A stretch of 36,187 bases of DNA from Coemansia sp. RSA 1804 (lineage: Eukaryota > Kickxellomycota > Kickxellomycetes > Kickxellales > Kickxellaceae). The position numbers and the translations under genes are program-made. Below the pieces are notes generated by a model that was given only the letters and a program-made list of their open reading frames with translations, did not search any database and had not been told where the DNA came from. The stretch covers positions 1 through 36,187 of the forward strand of contig JANBTH010000101.1 in NCBI GenBank assembly GCA_027578815.1, written 5' to 3'. This document shows, piece after piece, positions 1 through 9,237 of the stretch. The stretch's first letter is position 1. Each line of letters opens with the position of its first letter.

Positions 1-2
1 CC

Positions 3-1631
3 CAGGGCTCGGCAACCACCACGCTGGACGACTACTACGGCAGGCGGATGCAGCGCGCGCTGTGGACCAACTACACCAGCCAGCTGCAGCAGCAGCTTCC
101 GTCCATCCTGCTGTTCAGCCGCCCTACACCGACAACAGCAGCTGCGACGATGGCATCGGAGCCCGCAGACCAGCAGCAGGAATCTTTGCTGTTGCCGGCG
201 GCGCTGGATGAAGCTGGCAACGCCTGCGATGGTGCGTGCGCTTCGGACTCGGCCCATGGCCGCCACCACGCGGACGCGACGCGGTGGCTGGTTGATTCCG
301 ACAACACGTTGCGCCGCCTGCTTGCGCCCCTTGTGCAGTCCGCAAACCACCGCCGTCTTGCCCGGCGCTCGCACCTCGCTGCGCTGTGGAACGCCGTTGC
401 CTGTTGGTTTCCGCAACAATGCGTTCTGCGCACAATAGCAGCAGCAGCAGCAGCAGCAGCAGCCACCCAGAAACATAGCCAGCAGCAGCGGCTGCATCCA
501 GCAACTGAAGCTGAAGCAGAAGCAGAAGCAGCCCCCTTGTTGCTGTTCCAGCGCATGTGCGTGTCCGCCGCCTTTCTTCTCCCGCCGCCATTGTCCGATG
601 GAACCAGCAGCAGCACCGTTGCTTCCGTGCTTGAATGTCTGGTCGCCCAGTTGGTAGCGGAAGCAGCGGAAGACGAGGAGAATAGCAACAATGGCAACAA
701 TGGCAATGGCAATGGCAATGGCAGGGGGGATGGCGGCGGTCGTGGTGCTGCTGCGCACGATGCGCTGCTGTTTCTGGCCTGGCGGCACAGAGACAAGGTG
801 CTGCACAAGGTCGCTGTTTGTGCGCGCAGGCTGGATCGCGCGGCGGGGATGGCTGTCTCCAAGCTAGCTGAGGCCTGGGGTGACGGAGGTAAAGACCAGC
901 GGACTGTCATCATGCTGAGCGGGTATCACCGCGAGGATGAAGCAACAGTTGCTGCCAACGCAGCCGCTGGTAACCCCTCTGCTGACAGCGATTCCGCGCC
1001 GGCGCTGACTCCGATTCCGCTGGCTCTGGCGTTCCTTGTCGGCCAGTCCCGCGTTTTCCGCGCAATGCTTACCGGGCCGTTCCGCGAGGCTGAGGCGGTG
1101 GTCCGCACAAGCGAGGCGAGCAGCATGGGCCAAACGGCACCGTGTTCTCTGCACTGCAGCCACGCCACACTAACCGACCTCGTAGCCATTGTGCGCAGAT
1201 GCGCAATGAGCTCGGGCGGCAGCCATAATGGCCGTTCTCCCGACCTTTCCCAGCTGGCAGCGCAGCTGGAGGTTCTATATTCGGCCGGCAGACTGGCCAG
1301 CGCGCTGCACCTGGCGGTGGTCTACGATCTCCGCCACCTGGCCGTCCTGCTCCTCTGGTTCTTCGTCGACCGCCTTGGCCGTGGCATCGTTCCCGACCCC
1401 GCCAGACGCAGCGACGATCTGGCGTGTCTGTGGCTTTTCTCGCTCCTGTACAGGGACAACGGGGCCGTTTCTGATGCGCTGGACAGTATTGGTGAAGCCG
1501 CGGCGGCCGTCGATGCCCTGGGCGCTGCTGTTCTCCTGTGCTTGGACCAGGTGGACACGCTGGATGTTGTTGGAAGCAACGCGGATCTGTTTGTCAGTAC
1601 CTTGCGCTTTGTTCTTTTGGATTCGGAATAG
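3..1631 (+). CDS. BTB/POZ-like domain protein, C-terminal part (5' end outside window)
   Basis: The frame is open from the first bases of the window, so the gene very probably starts upstream; the first ATG inside is at 48 and about 542 residues are visible. Counting from that ATG, a segment at about 334-348 (SRVFRAMLTGPFREA) is typical of the BTB fold, where a hydrophobic 'S-x-VF-xAML-x-G-FRE' strand-helix precedes a variable loop. Residues about 404-442 resemble the later BTB helices (LEVLYSAGRL, then a helix resembling 'L..A..Y.L..L'). BTB proteins usually mediate dimerisation or bind Cul3 ligases. Low-complexity inserts are frequent: a poly-Ala run encoded by a CAG/AGC repeat (about 437-464), an Ala-Glu run, and an Asn-Gly run at about 213-230. 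The long antisense ORFs here follow from the GC-rich codon pattern. The partner and exact function are not recognisable. Confidence 0.6.
   Translation, partial: QGSATTTLDDYYGRRMQRALWTNYTSQLQQQLPSILLFSRPTPTTAAATMASEPADQQQESLLLPAALDEAGNACDGACASDSAHGRHHADATRWLVDSDNTLRRLLAPLVQSANHRRLARRSHLAALWNAVACWFPQQCVLRTIAAAAAAAAATQKHSQQQRLHPATEAEAEAEAAPLLLFQRMCVSAAFLLPPPLSDGTSSSTVASVLECLVAQLVAEAAEDEENSNNGNNGNGNGNGRGDGGGRGAAAHDALLFLAWRHRDKVLHKVAVCARRLDRAAGMAVSKLAEAWGDGGKDQRTVIMLSGYHREDEATVAANAAAGNPSADSDSAPALTPIPLALAFLVGQSRVFRAMLTGPFREAEAVVRTSEASSMGQTAPCSLHCSHATLTDLVAIVRRCAMSSGGSHNGRSPDLSQLAAQLEVLYSAGRLASALHLAVVYDLRHLAVLLLWFFVDRLGRGIVPDPARRSDDLACLWLFSLLYRDNGAVSDALDSIGEAAAAVDALGAAVLLCLDQVDTLDVVGSNADLFVSTLRFVLLDSE
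437..464 (+). repeat. CAG/AGC trinucleotide run encoding poly-Ala
   Basis: A pure AGC repeat inside the BTB-like gene encodes consecutive alanines at about residue 131-139. Such runs expand and contract by slippage, so its length may differ between strains. Confidence 0.85.
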
Positions 1632-2535
1632 ACGGGAGTGGGCTTTGGAATGGATCCAAGAGGAGGAACATTGTAACAAATGTTTTACAATCATAACGAT
1701 GATGAAAGCTTGGTGTCTTTTGCGCCACATTATAGAAATGATTGAATTTTGAAAATAATTACAAAATAACTAGAAAAACAAAAAATATAAACCAGAACAA
1801 TGTTTGCACGTACTATTTCTGTTAAAATAAGAGGATTATTGTATTAGATCGTGCAAGACGCCACGCTATCTTTGGCTGCAAAAAGCAATACACTTGTCAC
1901 AAAAGAGCAAAACCAGATTGTGCTGAATGCTATTGTCGACTATCTCGAGATCTTTATATTTTGCTTCCATTCTCAATTTAGCTAGATAATTCCATTTAAG
2001 CAAATAGCTGTATAGCGCCAGCCAATTGTTTTTCATATTTCTTTTAGGAACACAAGCCGTATTTGAAACAAAGAAGACATAACAGCTGCTCCCTACTTTA
2101 TTATTCCAGCTATTCAAAAGCCCAATTATGCTCTAGCGTAATGGTGTTGGCATTGATTCCATTTTCGCTCTTTCTCTTTCAAAATATACGAGAATCTAGT
2201 TAGATAAATGAAAAAAGAAACTACTTTGAATCGAAATGTTATCCATCCCTCTTTTTTGGTTTGTTTGTTCTTGAAAGAGCATGTGTATTGCAATTGTTTG
2301 TTTTCTTTAGAAACTTTGGGTCCTGTACTTTTCAGCTAAACACCGCAAATCCGTAACAGGTGAAAAATAATTGGTCTAGCCATTGTTGCTTAGTATACAA
2401 AAAATAAAGCACAATAATAGAATCGTTGAACAATGTCAAGAGCACAGAAGAAACTAGTATCTCGTAAAAAAAATCACAACAGTTTCGTATTTTCATCTCT
2501 ACATGAAACCATTCGAAAGACCGCAGTTGGGAAGG
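1632..2535. other. AT-rich intergenic spacer, no supported gene
   Basis: The GC-rich coding composition stops at the stop codon at 1631. The spacer is AT-rich with only short ORFs on both strands; none has a recognisable motif or GC-rich codon use. It must hold the 3' end of the first gene and upstream elements of the secreted-protein gene at 2751. Confidence 0.7.
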
Positions 2536-2542
2536 TATAAAA
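2536..2542 (+). promoter_or_regulatory. TATA box of the secreted-protein gene at 2751
   Basis: A TATAAAA sequence lies about 210 bases upstream of the ATG, followed by a C/T-rich leader. The same layout (TATAAAAG, then a C/T-rich leader) precedes the paralogue at 9238. Confidence 0.6.
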
Positions 2543-2750
2543 CCAAGCAAGGCAGACTGGAACAAACCACAGTTTAAGCTATCCTCAAGTTCCTTGTTCT
2601 AGGCCTCATCTTGTACCGTTCCCAAGCAACATTCTCTTTTCCGCTACCTACATCCTCCTGTTTCTTTACCCAAGAAAGTACCGGATTCCATCCTTCATTA
2701 ACTTTAATTTCGATTTCCCCAAGCTAAATTCGTTAATTCCAGTATCAACC

Positions 2751-3380
2751 ATGAAGTTCATTGCTGCTCTTGTTGTTGCCGCCACCGCCGTCCTTGCCCA
2801 GCAGCAGGAAGGCAACCAGGGACCCAACCTTTCCGAGGGCCCCAGCGCCGTAAGCAACCCGAATGTCAACAACGGGTGGCAGGCGCAGGGCTCGTTCTTC
2901 GATAGCAGCGAGAGCGGAGGCAACCAGATCAGCGGCGAGGTCGGCAACTCGTTCAACCACCAGGCCTCCAACAGCGCTATCATGGACAGCAACTTCATCA
3001 ACCCATCCAAGAGCTCCGTCTCCGGAAACACCGGCGACACCGCCAACGGAGAAGGCAACAGCATCGGCGACTTCTTCGGCGCCGGCGGCTTCATCAAGCG
3101 CGACGCTGTGCTTAACAACTTTGGCGGCGCCTCCTACGGTCACTACGCCGCTCCCGTCTATGCCCGCCCGGCTGTCTATGCTCCTGCTCCCGTCTACGCT
3201 GCTCCCATTGCCCACCCTGTCTACGCCGCTCCTATCGCTCATCCCGTTTACGCTGCTCCTGCTCCTGTTGTTCGCCCAGTCTACGCCGCCCCCGTTGCTC
3301 GCCCTCTTCCTGTCGCCTACCCCGCTGCTTCCTACAACCACAATGTCCAGAAGGCTGGCATCGTTCAGAACCAGTACTAG
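2751..3380 (+). CDS. Small secreted protein, paralogue 1: conserved core, Kex2-like site, Ala-Pro-Val-Tyr tail
   Basis: 209 residues. Residues 1-16 are a signal peptide (MKF, hydrophobic stretch, cleavage likely after Ala16 before QQQ). Residues 17-115 are the family core, rich in Asn, Gly and Ser, with GNQGPNLSEG, NGWQAQGSFFD, SFNHQASNSAI and GNTGDTANG. Lys116-Arg117 before DAVLNNFG looks like a Kex2 cleavage site and is at exactly the same position as Arg-Arg in the paralogue at 9238. The tail is repetitive (YAAP-I/V-AHPV units) and resembles in composition the AAP repeats of insect cuticle proteins. Only four Tyr/Ala/Pro/Val-type residues dominate the tail and no cysteine is present. An AATAAA lies at 3533-3538. 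The role is unknown; a wall-associated, structural or surface protein is an inference. Confidence 0.88.
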   Translation: MKFIAALVVAATAVLAQQQEGNQGPNLSEGPSAVSNPNVNNGWQAQGSFFDSSESGGNQISGEVGNSFNHQASNSAIMDSNFINPSKSSVSGNTGDTANGEGNSIGDFFGAGGFIKRDAVLNNFGGASYGHYAAPVYARPAVYAPAPVYAAPIAHPVYAAPIAHPVYAAPAPVVRPVYAAPVARPLPVAYPAASYNHNVQKAGIVQNQY

Positions 3381-4212
3381 ATAGCTAGATTGCGAGCTGC
3401 TCCTTTTTCTTAATTGTTTTCTGTGCGTGGCTTTCTCTGTTTTGTGAGAAAGGCAATAAGAGACAGGCCCTTGATTTATTACCCCTTGCTTTTGTTAGCT
3501 GAAATTCCTATTTATTATTAACAATAAAGCAGCGAATTATATCCTAATATTGTATCTTTGTTAGCTTTCTTGAATCCCAAATGAAATCTTGCTATTCAAA
3601 TATTTAGTTGGCCGTATTATCCAGGCTGCATTAGCTTCTAAACAGTCTGTTTGCAAAGAACAATGTGGCTTTGTTAGTTACATTCTAGTCTGGTCTCCGC
3701 ATACGTTTATAGTTCCCTTTGCTTGTGGCGGTTGTTTTTTACTCCATTGTTTGGTTTATACAGTAGTATTATCCCATTCCAGGATACAATGATATAAAAG
3801 GGTTGCCTTGTTACATTGACCATGTTCCATTCCTCTTTTGTTGTCTTACGTAGTATATATGTGGCGTCCCTGGCATGATAATAATAAGAAATATGAACGC
3901 TTTAAGGGCAATGGCGCATATAGTATTTTTCTATTTTGCTTGCTGTTCCTGTATTATCATTTTGTTTAGCAAAGCCATCGTGTTATAGAATCTCTTCTAC
4001 TAACAGCGATATTCAGGAAAAAAAAGAATAAACTAGCGTTTACTCTAGTAAAAAAGATATGCTTGCTGTATGCGGCGAATGTAGAGAAGCATAAAAAAGG
4101 CTCGTACATTTCCTTCCTCAGCTTCTCTTTTTCTTCGTTGAACATTCCCAGCTACATTCTTCTTGTAACCTACATTTCCTCCTCTCTCTCCTTTTAGAAG
4201 AACCACAAAAAA
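3381..4212. other. Spacer between secreted-protein paralogues 1 and 2, with an orphan TATA box
   Basis: AT-rich, without supported coding sequence. A strong TATAAAAGGG at about 3793 is followed only by an 18-codon ORF starting at 3822, so it may be a promoter left from a lost family copy or belong to a non-coding transcript. A TATA-like ATAAAAAAGG at about 4091 and a C/T-rich leader precede the next paralogue. Confidence 0.5.
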
Positions 4213-4611
4213 ATGAAGTTCTACACTGCCATCCTCCTTGCCGCCGCCGTTGCTTTTGCACAGCAGCAGGACAGCAACCAGGGGCCCAACCTGTCGGAGG
4301 GCAGCAACGCTGTTTCAAACCCAAACGAGAATAACGGCTGGCAAGCGCAGGGCTCCTTCTTTGACGGCAGCCAGAGCGGCGCCAACAATATCGGCCCCCA
4401 CGGCAGCGTCAAGGACTCGTTCAACCACCAGGCCGAGAACCAGGCGATCCTGGATAGCAACTTTGTCAATCCCTCAAAGTTCGACATTAGCGGCAACAAG
4501 GGCGACACTGCTAATGGAAAAGACAACAAGCTTGGCGACATTTTCGCTGCCGCTGGACTTCCTCCTCCTCCTGCCGGTCCTCATCCTGTTGTCCGCAGGG
4601 GCGCTCTTTAG
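4213..4611 (+). CDS. Small secreted protein, paralogue 2: truncated tail
   Basis: 132 residues. Signal peptide 1-16 (MKF followed by an Ala/Leu-rich stretch ending in FA before QQQ). The core closely follows paralogue 1: SNQGPNLSEG, NGWQAQGSFFDGS, SFNHQAENQAI, DSNFVNPSKF, GNKGDTANG. After a short Pro-rich stretch the protein ends with an Arg128-Arg129 pair and only Gly-Ala-Leu, so a Kex2 cut would release just a tripeptide. The long repetitive tail of paralogues 1 and 4 is therefore missing. Either the tail was lost by an early stop, or the mature core is the functional part. The ATG lies in an A-rich context (AAAAAAATG), favourable for fungal initiation. Confidence 0.87.
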   Translation: MKFYTAILLAAAVAFAQQQDSNQGPNLSEGSNAVSNPNENNGWQAQGSFFDGSQSGANNIGPHGSVKDSFNHQAENQAILDSNFVNPSKFDISGNKGDTANGKDNKLGDIFAAAGLPPPPAGPHPVVRRGAL

Positions 4612-5362
4612 AAAAACAGCATAGACAATATCATTTTTCCCTCCTTGTGTAGTCCCAACTATAATGGTATTTTTTGTTTTGGTTGTTCTATTGCACTTTT
4701 TTATTTTGGTATTTTAATAACAATTACACTTGCTTCCAAAAAGAAAATGGTAGACATGATTATTGATAGTCTTTTTGTAAAGAGGCTGAGCATTAAAAAG
4801 CATGTGTTATATAGTTTCATGTAAAAAACAACCTATTTACATGTGCTTCTAACAATAAGGTAGTGGCGTAGAAAAATTCGTTAAATATAAATGTTCATCT
4901 TTTTATAATCCGTATAATGTTATTTCTTGTTGCCAAATTGTCAAAATTGTTGTAGTTGTATGTCAATACAATTATTTTTTAAAATAATCTACATTGTTAG
5001 CCAACACAGATATGGTGGCTTTCATTATGCGTAATAAATTTGCAAATATTTGGGCACAGCCTTCTTTCAATTCTCATGTTTAAGGAAATAAATGTAAAAA
5101 AACTTGCGTAATGGCTATTGACACAGTCCTAAGATATGTGTGTGGCCAGTATTAAAGTACGGAAATGTGAAATGTTGGCTTTTACAATGTATTTATTGAA
5201 AAAAGCTGACTAAACGCTCCAATTTCTTTTTTCTCAATTCCAAACCATTTTTTTTATTTTTTTGCGCTTTATTCTGCTTACTTTAAACACCCTTTTTCTC
5301 CATTTCAAGCATTAACCTAGAAAAATATTAACTTATCCACACATCTAACATAACAAATTAAA
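4612..5362. other. AT-rich spacer between paralogues 2 and 3
   Basis: No coding signal, RNA gene or clear TATA box could be supported. The 100 bases before the next ATG are C/T-rich then A-rich, as expected for a leader. Confidence 0.6.
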
Positions 5363-5824
5363 ATGAAGTTTCTTGCAGCTATTCTTGTAGCCACCTCTGC
5401 TGTGCTGGCCCAGTTTCAGGGCTCCAACGAGGGCCCCAATCTTGCCGCCGGGGCCAGCCTTGTAGCCAACCCCAATTTCAACGCCGGTCTGCAGGCCCAG
5501 AGCTCGCTCTTTGACGGCAGCGTAAGCGGGGCAAACGTGATTGGCGGGGAGGTGTTTGGCTCGTTCGGAAACAAACCCACTAACGACGGAACCATGGACA
5601 GCAATCTGTCCAACCCCTCGGAATCCGGAATATCAGGCAACGTCGGCACAACCGCCAACGGCGCGCTTAACAATATGCTGGAGTTTGCTCTGGGCTCTTC
5701 TGGCCCGATGGGCGGAGGCGGCTTGCGTAGACGCGACGCTATCTTAAATAACGGTCCCGTTCCTGTCAACTATCTTTTCCCTGTCTCAATCCGCGGCCGT
5801 CTGGTCTATCCTTATCGCTTCTAA
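5363..5824 (+). CDS. Small secreted protein, paralogue 3: most diverged core
   Basis: 153 residues. Signal peptide 1-16 (MKFLAAILVATSAVLA). The core is alignable to the other copies but more diverged: SNEGPNLAAG, LQAQSSLFDGS, SGANVIGGEV, DSNLSNPSESGISGN, TTANG. The usual FNHQAS segment is replaced by FGNKPTNDG, and the Trp of NGWQAQG is Leu. A triple Arg at 122-124 precedes DAILNN, matching the DAVLNN that follows the dibasic site in paralogues 1 and 4. The tail is short (about 29 residues), non-repetitive and basic/aromatic, ending in Tyr-Arg-Phe. Sequence after the processing site evolves independently of the core. Confidence 0.86.
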   Translation: MKFLAAILVATSAVLAQFQGSNEGPNLAAGASLVANPNFNAGLQAQSSLFDGSVSGANVIGGEVFGSFGNKPTNDGTMDSNLSNPSESGISGNVGTTANGALNNMLEFALGSSGPMGGGGLRRRDAILNNGPVPVNYLFPVSIRGRLVYPYRF

Positions 5825-7211
5825 GTAGTCGGCTAAAAATAATCTAGTTGATTTCATTTATTTCTGTAACCTTGCAAAATAAAATTAAAGCTGGTAAATA
5901 CGTATATATTGATTAATGGCAATTGGCTAACACAATAGGAAAAATGAATGTTATTGCGGAAACCACAACATATGTTTGCACCTATACCATCAATACTCAT
6001 CTCTCTTTTTTAAATTATATATGAATGTTTTTTTGCTTATAGTGGCAATTGGTTATTTTACATATTGATTACAATAAGCGCAATAAAATAATTGCAAAGG
6101 CAAGTGACCCATTTAAAATCCTCCGAACCTTGTATAAATCGGTTTAATATAAATACACTGCCTTGCCCACTATCCCGTCGTATCCTTCTTTCTTTCTTTT
6201 CATTTCTATATTTCTGGTTAACATCAACTCTTCTAGTCTCTGCAATTATTTTTATTACTTCTGGTATTATATGTTAACGCAGCGGTATTTCTAATGAGCT
6301 ATTACAAATATTACTCAAAAACAAACCCAATACCTCAGCCGCGCAGACATATATGCGGCTCATGTCGACTAGAGTTTCCGTCGCAATCCCAGCTTTTCCA
6401 CCATTACATTTGTTGCGCACAAACAGAGGGACCGGTTTGGTTTTTTCCAAAGAGATAGTTGCCTTTTTTGCAATGCATTATTGTGATATTTAAATATAAT
6501 TTACCATCTATTGTGCTCAATAGTATCTGTTTCAATGGGGTTTCAAGTGGAATATAAAAAGTGTGTAATTTACTATAAGGAAACCTATCAAACTACTATT
6601 CAGGACAAGCCGCGGCTTTTATACGTTGGCGCTCATTGTCCGGTACAGCTTATAACATTCTTATTATCCTTTGTGAGGATGTTGTGTTAGACACCGATCT
6701 CAGATCATCACTCATTATACAGAGTCGCGTATCATTATCAGAGCTGATTAATATTAGTCGCTGATTTCAGGTCCTTACTCATTGCTCTGAGCAACATATC
6801 TATATGGCAGAAATCTAATAACACAAAATTATTCACAGCTGACAAACTATGTAACGTAAATTTTAACTTGATACACATGCATGAACTACGCCGCAAACTT
6901 AATTTTAAACAGACAGATTTAGCTTTTGATTTATTAAAAATTAGATACATGGTAAACGTTGTCTTTTTAACCACTCAAGGCTGTCATGTTAATACCTATT
7001 CATTTATTTATTGTATGAAATAACAACAGTCTAGAAAACTCCTACGGATTATAGAATAAAACAAAATGCTCTGTGGCAACCACTATAGCATGGATTTTTG
7101 CTAAAACATTTTTTATTTACGTAAACGTGTGTTTGGCTATAACCGCTTACTCCTGTTTGTAATATTGACTCAATCAATTAGATTTAGTTTATGTCTTTTC
7201 ATATCATTAGA
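5825..7211. other. Long AT-rich spacer, no supported gene
   Basis: Only short ORFs are present. Around 6138-6160 a TATAAATA-like sequence is followed by a C/T-rich stretch resembling a leader but no gene, and around 6337-6360 there is a 6-bp inverted repeat (AGCCGC/GCGGCT). The segment about 6600-6780 is a little richer in GC than its surroundings, with no recognisable content. Decayed family copies are possible but I could not align any. Confidence 0.5.
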
Positions 7212-7418
7212 CTAGACAATAGACCAACAAAATAAGCAAGTATTCCCATTGCTACTTTTTATTATTCTTTGCCTTTTCAGCTTTTTTAAAGATTCCCTGG
7301 CTCTTTCCTTGGCTTGTATTTCATCTTCCATTGTATTTCTTCTTCCAAGCTTTTTTTGCTCAGCCGCATGCTCTGCCCTTAGTTGAGCTTGCACTTCATC
7401 GTTTAAAGAATTTGACAT
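7212..7418 (-). CDS. Small charged, probably helical protein of unknown function (tentative)
   Basis: A 68-residue ORF starting with MSNSLNDEV. Residues about 5-50 are very rich in Ala, Glu, Lys, Arg and Gln with alternating charge (for example EDEIQAKERARESLKKLKR), typical of a long helix or short coiled coil and unlike translations of AT-rich spacer, which give Phe/Leu/Ile/Asn-rich peptides. The last residues (NTCLFCWSIV) include a CxxC. A TATA-like sequence on the minus strand lies about 40-50 bases upstream. It could be a real microprotein, an exon of a longer spliced gene, or a relic. I do not recognise the family. Confidence 0.35.
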   Translation of the reverse strand: MSNSLNDEVQAQLRAEHAAEQKKLGRRNTMEDEIQAKERARESLKKLKRQRIIKSSNGNTCLFCWSIV

Positions 7419-8706
7419 CTTTTGAGTAATCCAGTTCAAGGTTTAAATATATCACCAAGTAGTTAGGTCTAACTGGTACTTGGAAAGAAAATGGAATTGT
7501 TGCAATGGATATCTTTTTAACGAAATGCAAAGATTGATGGTAGAGAAACCTCCTAATTTGTTCAATACCAACCATCCCTTTTTATATGCCAATAGTTTGT
7601 TAACCAAATTGTATTTTACAATATTTCTGCAAAATGAAATATAAAGTGATTGTTTAATAAACATTAAAGATATAGACACAATTTAATTTTACATCAAAAA
7701 AGCCAATACAGATATTGATTTCTAATTAAGCTCTGAATCCAATTTTATCTTAAATACAAACCAAATTTTATTTCATAAACAGTGAAATTGGTTGACTGGA
7801 AGTAGTGGAAGTCATTCACCAATTTGTGCAATTCAAGCGGTTTTGTATAATATGCCAGCATACATGAACTTTTATGAATATATTTTATCCAAAATTTGTT
7901 TTTCCTTTACCAAAATATAATAAAAAATTTCTATAGACTACACGTGTCCAACTTGTGACTGAACTCGGAAACGTTTCTGTCTTCTTTTCTTTTCTAATTA
8001 AATAATATTTATTGAATAATAAATAAAAGAGTATGGAAAATAACAAGCAGCATAAAGAAGTTTGATAGAGTAGATGTGTGTGTTTAGCAAGGGTCATATA
8101 GTTAGAATGTTGTGCAAAGTAAAATATTGCAGCAAGTAAAATTATTAAGCTGTAGATAGACCATGAGGCTCAGCATGTTCTGATTCTCTTCATTTTCTTT
8201 GTCTTGGTAATAAAAGTAAAAGTAGCTTATAGAAGTGGAGCAGTACAAGTTGGCGTACAAAAATAAAATGGGCCACTGTTTGAATAGGTAGAGAAAGATT
8301 CCTTGTAGAAGAAAAATCAGCTTTGCACACAAAAAAGAAGTGTCAGCTGAGCTAGAGGCATATGTTCGATAATTCAAAGCCTCTAAATTTGAAGATGAAA
8401 AAAGAATTGGTAGTGGCTTTGAGAGTAGAAAAAAAGGAAATATAGTTGCGTAATTCATGTATGAAATATGCTCATTGAAGCCAAGACGGCTATTATTGTT
8501 ATTATTTATCTGTTTATCTTGGAGATGGCGTAGCTTCTTTTCTTTTTCCAAATAAATAACTAAAAATGACTGATAATACAAAAAAGACGAGAATTTTAGT
8601 ATTGTTTGGATTGTGCTTAAATTGTGGCTTGAACAACGGCAAATAATGAGATAAAGACCAGGACTAGAAAAAGCAATTATATATTTTTCAAATAGGTAAA
8701 GTATAA
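7419..8706. other. AT-rich spacer; one long but doubtful minus-strand ORF
   Basis: A minus-strand ORF spans about 8102-8749, but the plus strand is strongly purine-rich there, which removes stop codons from the other strand. The translation is a Leu/Phe/Tyr/Ser-rich jumble without motif. I see nothing else supportable in this stretch. Confidence 0.5.
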
Positions 8707-8717
8707 TATATAAAAGG
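8707..8717 (+). promoter_or_regulatory. Orphan TATA box
   Basis: TATATAAAAGG in the plus orientation, about 530 bases upstream of the secreted-protein gene at 9238, which has its own TATA at 8981. No ORF follows directly (the first ATG, at about 8757, is followed by a stop after three codons). Confidence 0.35.
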
Positions 8718-8980
8718 CGCTCGCCTCTTTTTGCTTTTATATTCTTCATTGGGCCATGTTTCGATAATGCAACAGTTATTTGGACATTCAGATGTTATTG
8801 TTCAACTATCAAGAGAAAAAGACGATTGATTATTTTGCAAGAACAAGACAAACTAGAAGAACGCAATGAGCCATTTTGCAATTCTTTTATTTCTTGGAGA
8901 GTATCCTGTAACGCTCGTGCAGATGGGTATTGGAGGACAGCAGGGCCGTAGATCATGCTCGAGTATCCAGATCCTGTGCA

Positions 8981-8988
8981 TATAAAAG
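8981..8988 (+). promoter_or_regulatory. TATA box of the secreted-protein gene at 9238
   Basis: TATAAAAG about 257 bases before the ATG, followed by a long C/T-rich leader. Distance and leader composition match the gene at 2751. Confidence 0.6.
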
Positions 8989-9237
8989 AAGCAAGGGTTC
9001 ATCGCGCCAAAACATTCACCTTCTCTCTCTTTCGATCCAACCCAGAAAAGCACACAAAAAGGCCTAGTTCTTCGCTGATACTCGCTCTCCTTTCTTCTCG
9101 CCGAGTCGCCCGTTACCCCCTCCTTCTTCCTGGCAAACACTTCTTGTTCGTCCCATCTTCAAGACCACCCCCAACCACCTACCTGGATCCTAGTTCTACA
9201 TTGCATAATAGTCGCTAATCACCACAACATCCGAAAC

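Noticed and set aside
71..913. 280-codon minus-strand ORF opposite the BTB-like gene
   Set aside because: Low-complexity Ala/Ser/Arg translation caused by the CAG-type repeats; the plus frame has BTB-like signal.
6337..6360. 6-bp inverted repeat AGCCGC/GCGGCT
   Set aside because: Stem too short and no associated gene, T-run or second copy.
8102..8749. 215-codon minus-strand ORF
   Set aside because: The plus strand is purine-rich, which depletes stops on the minus strand. The translation has no motif or coding-like composition.
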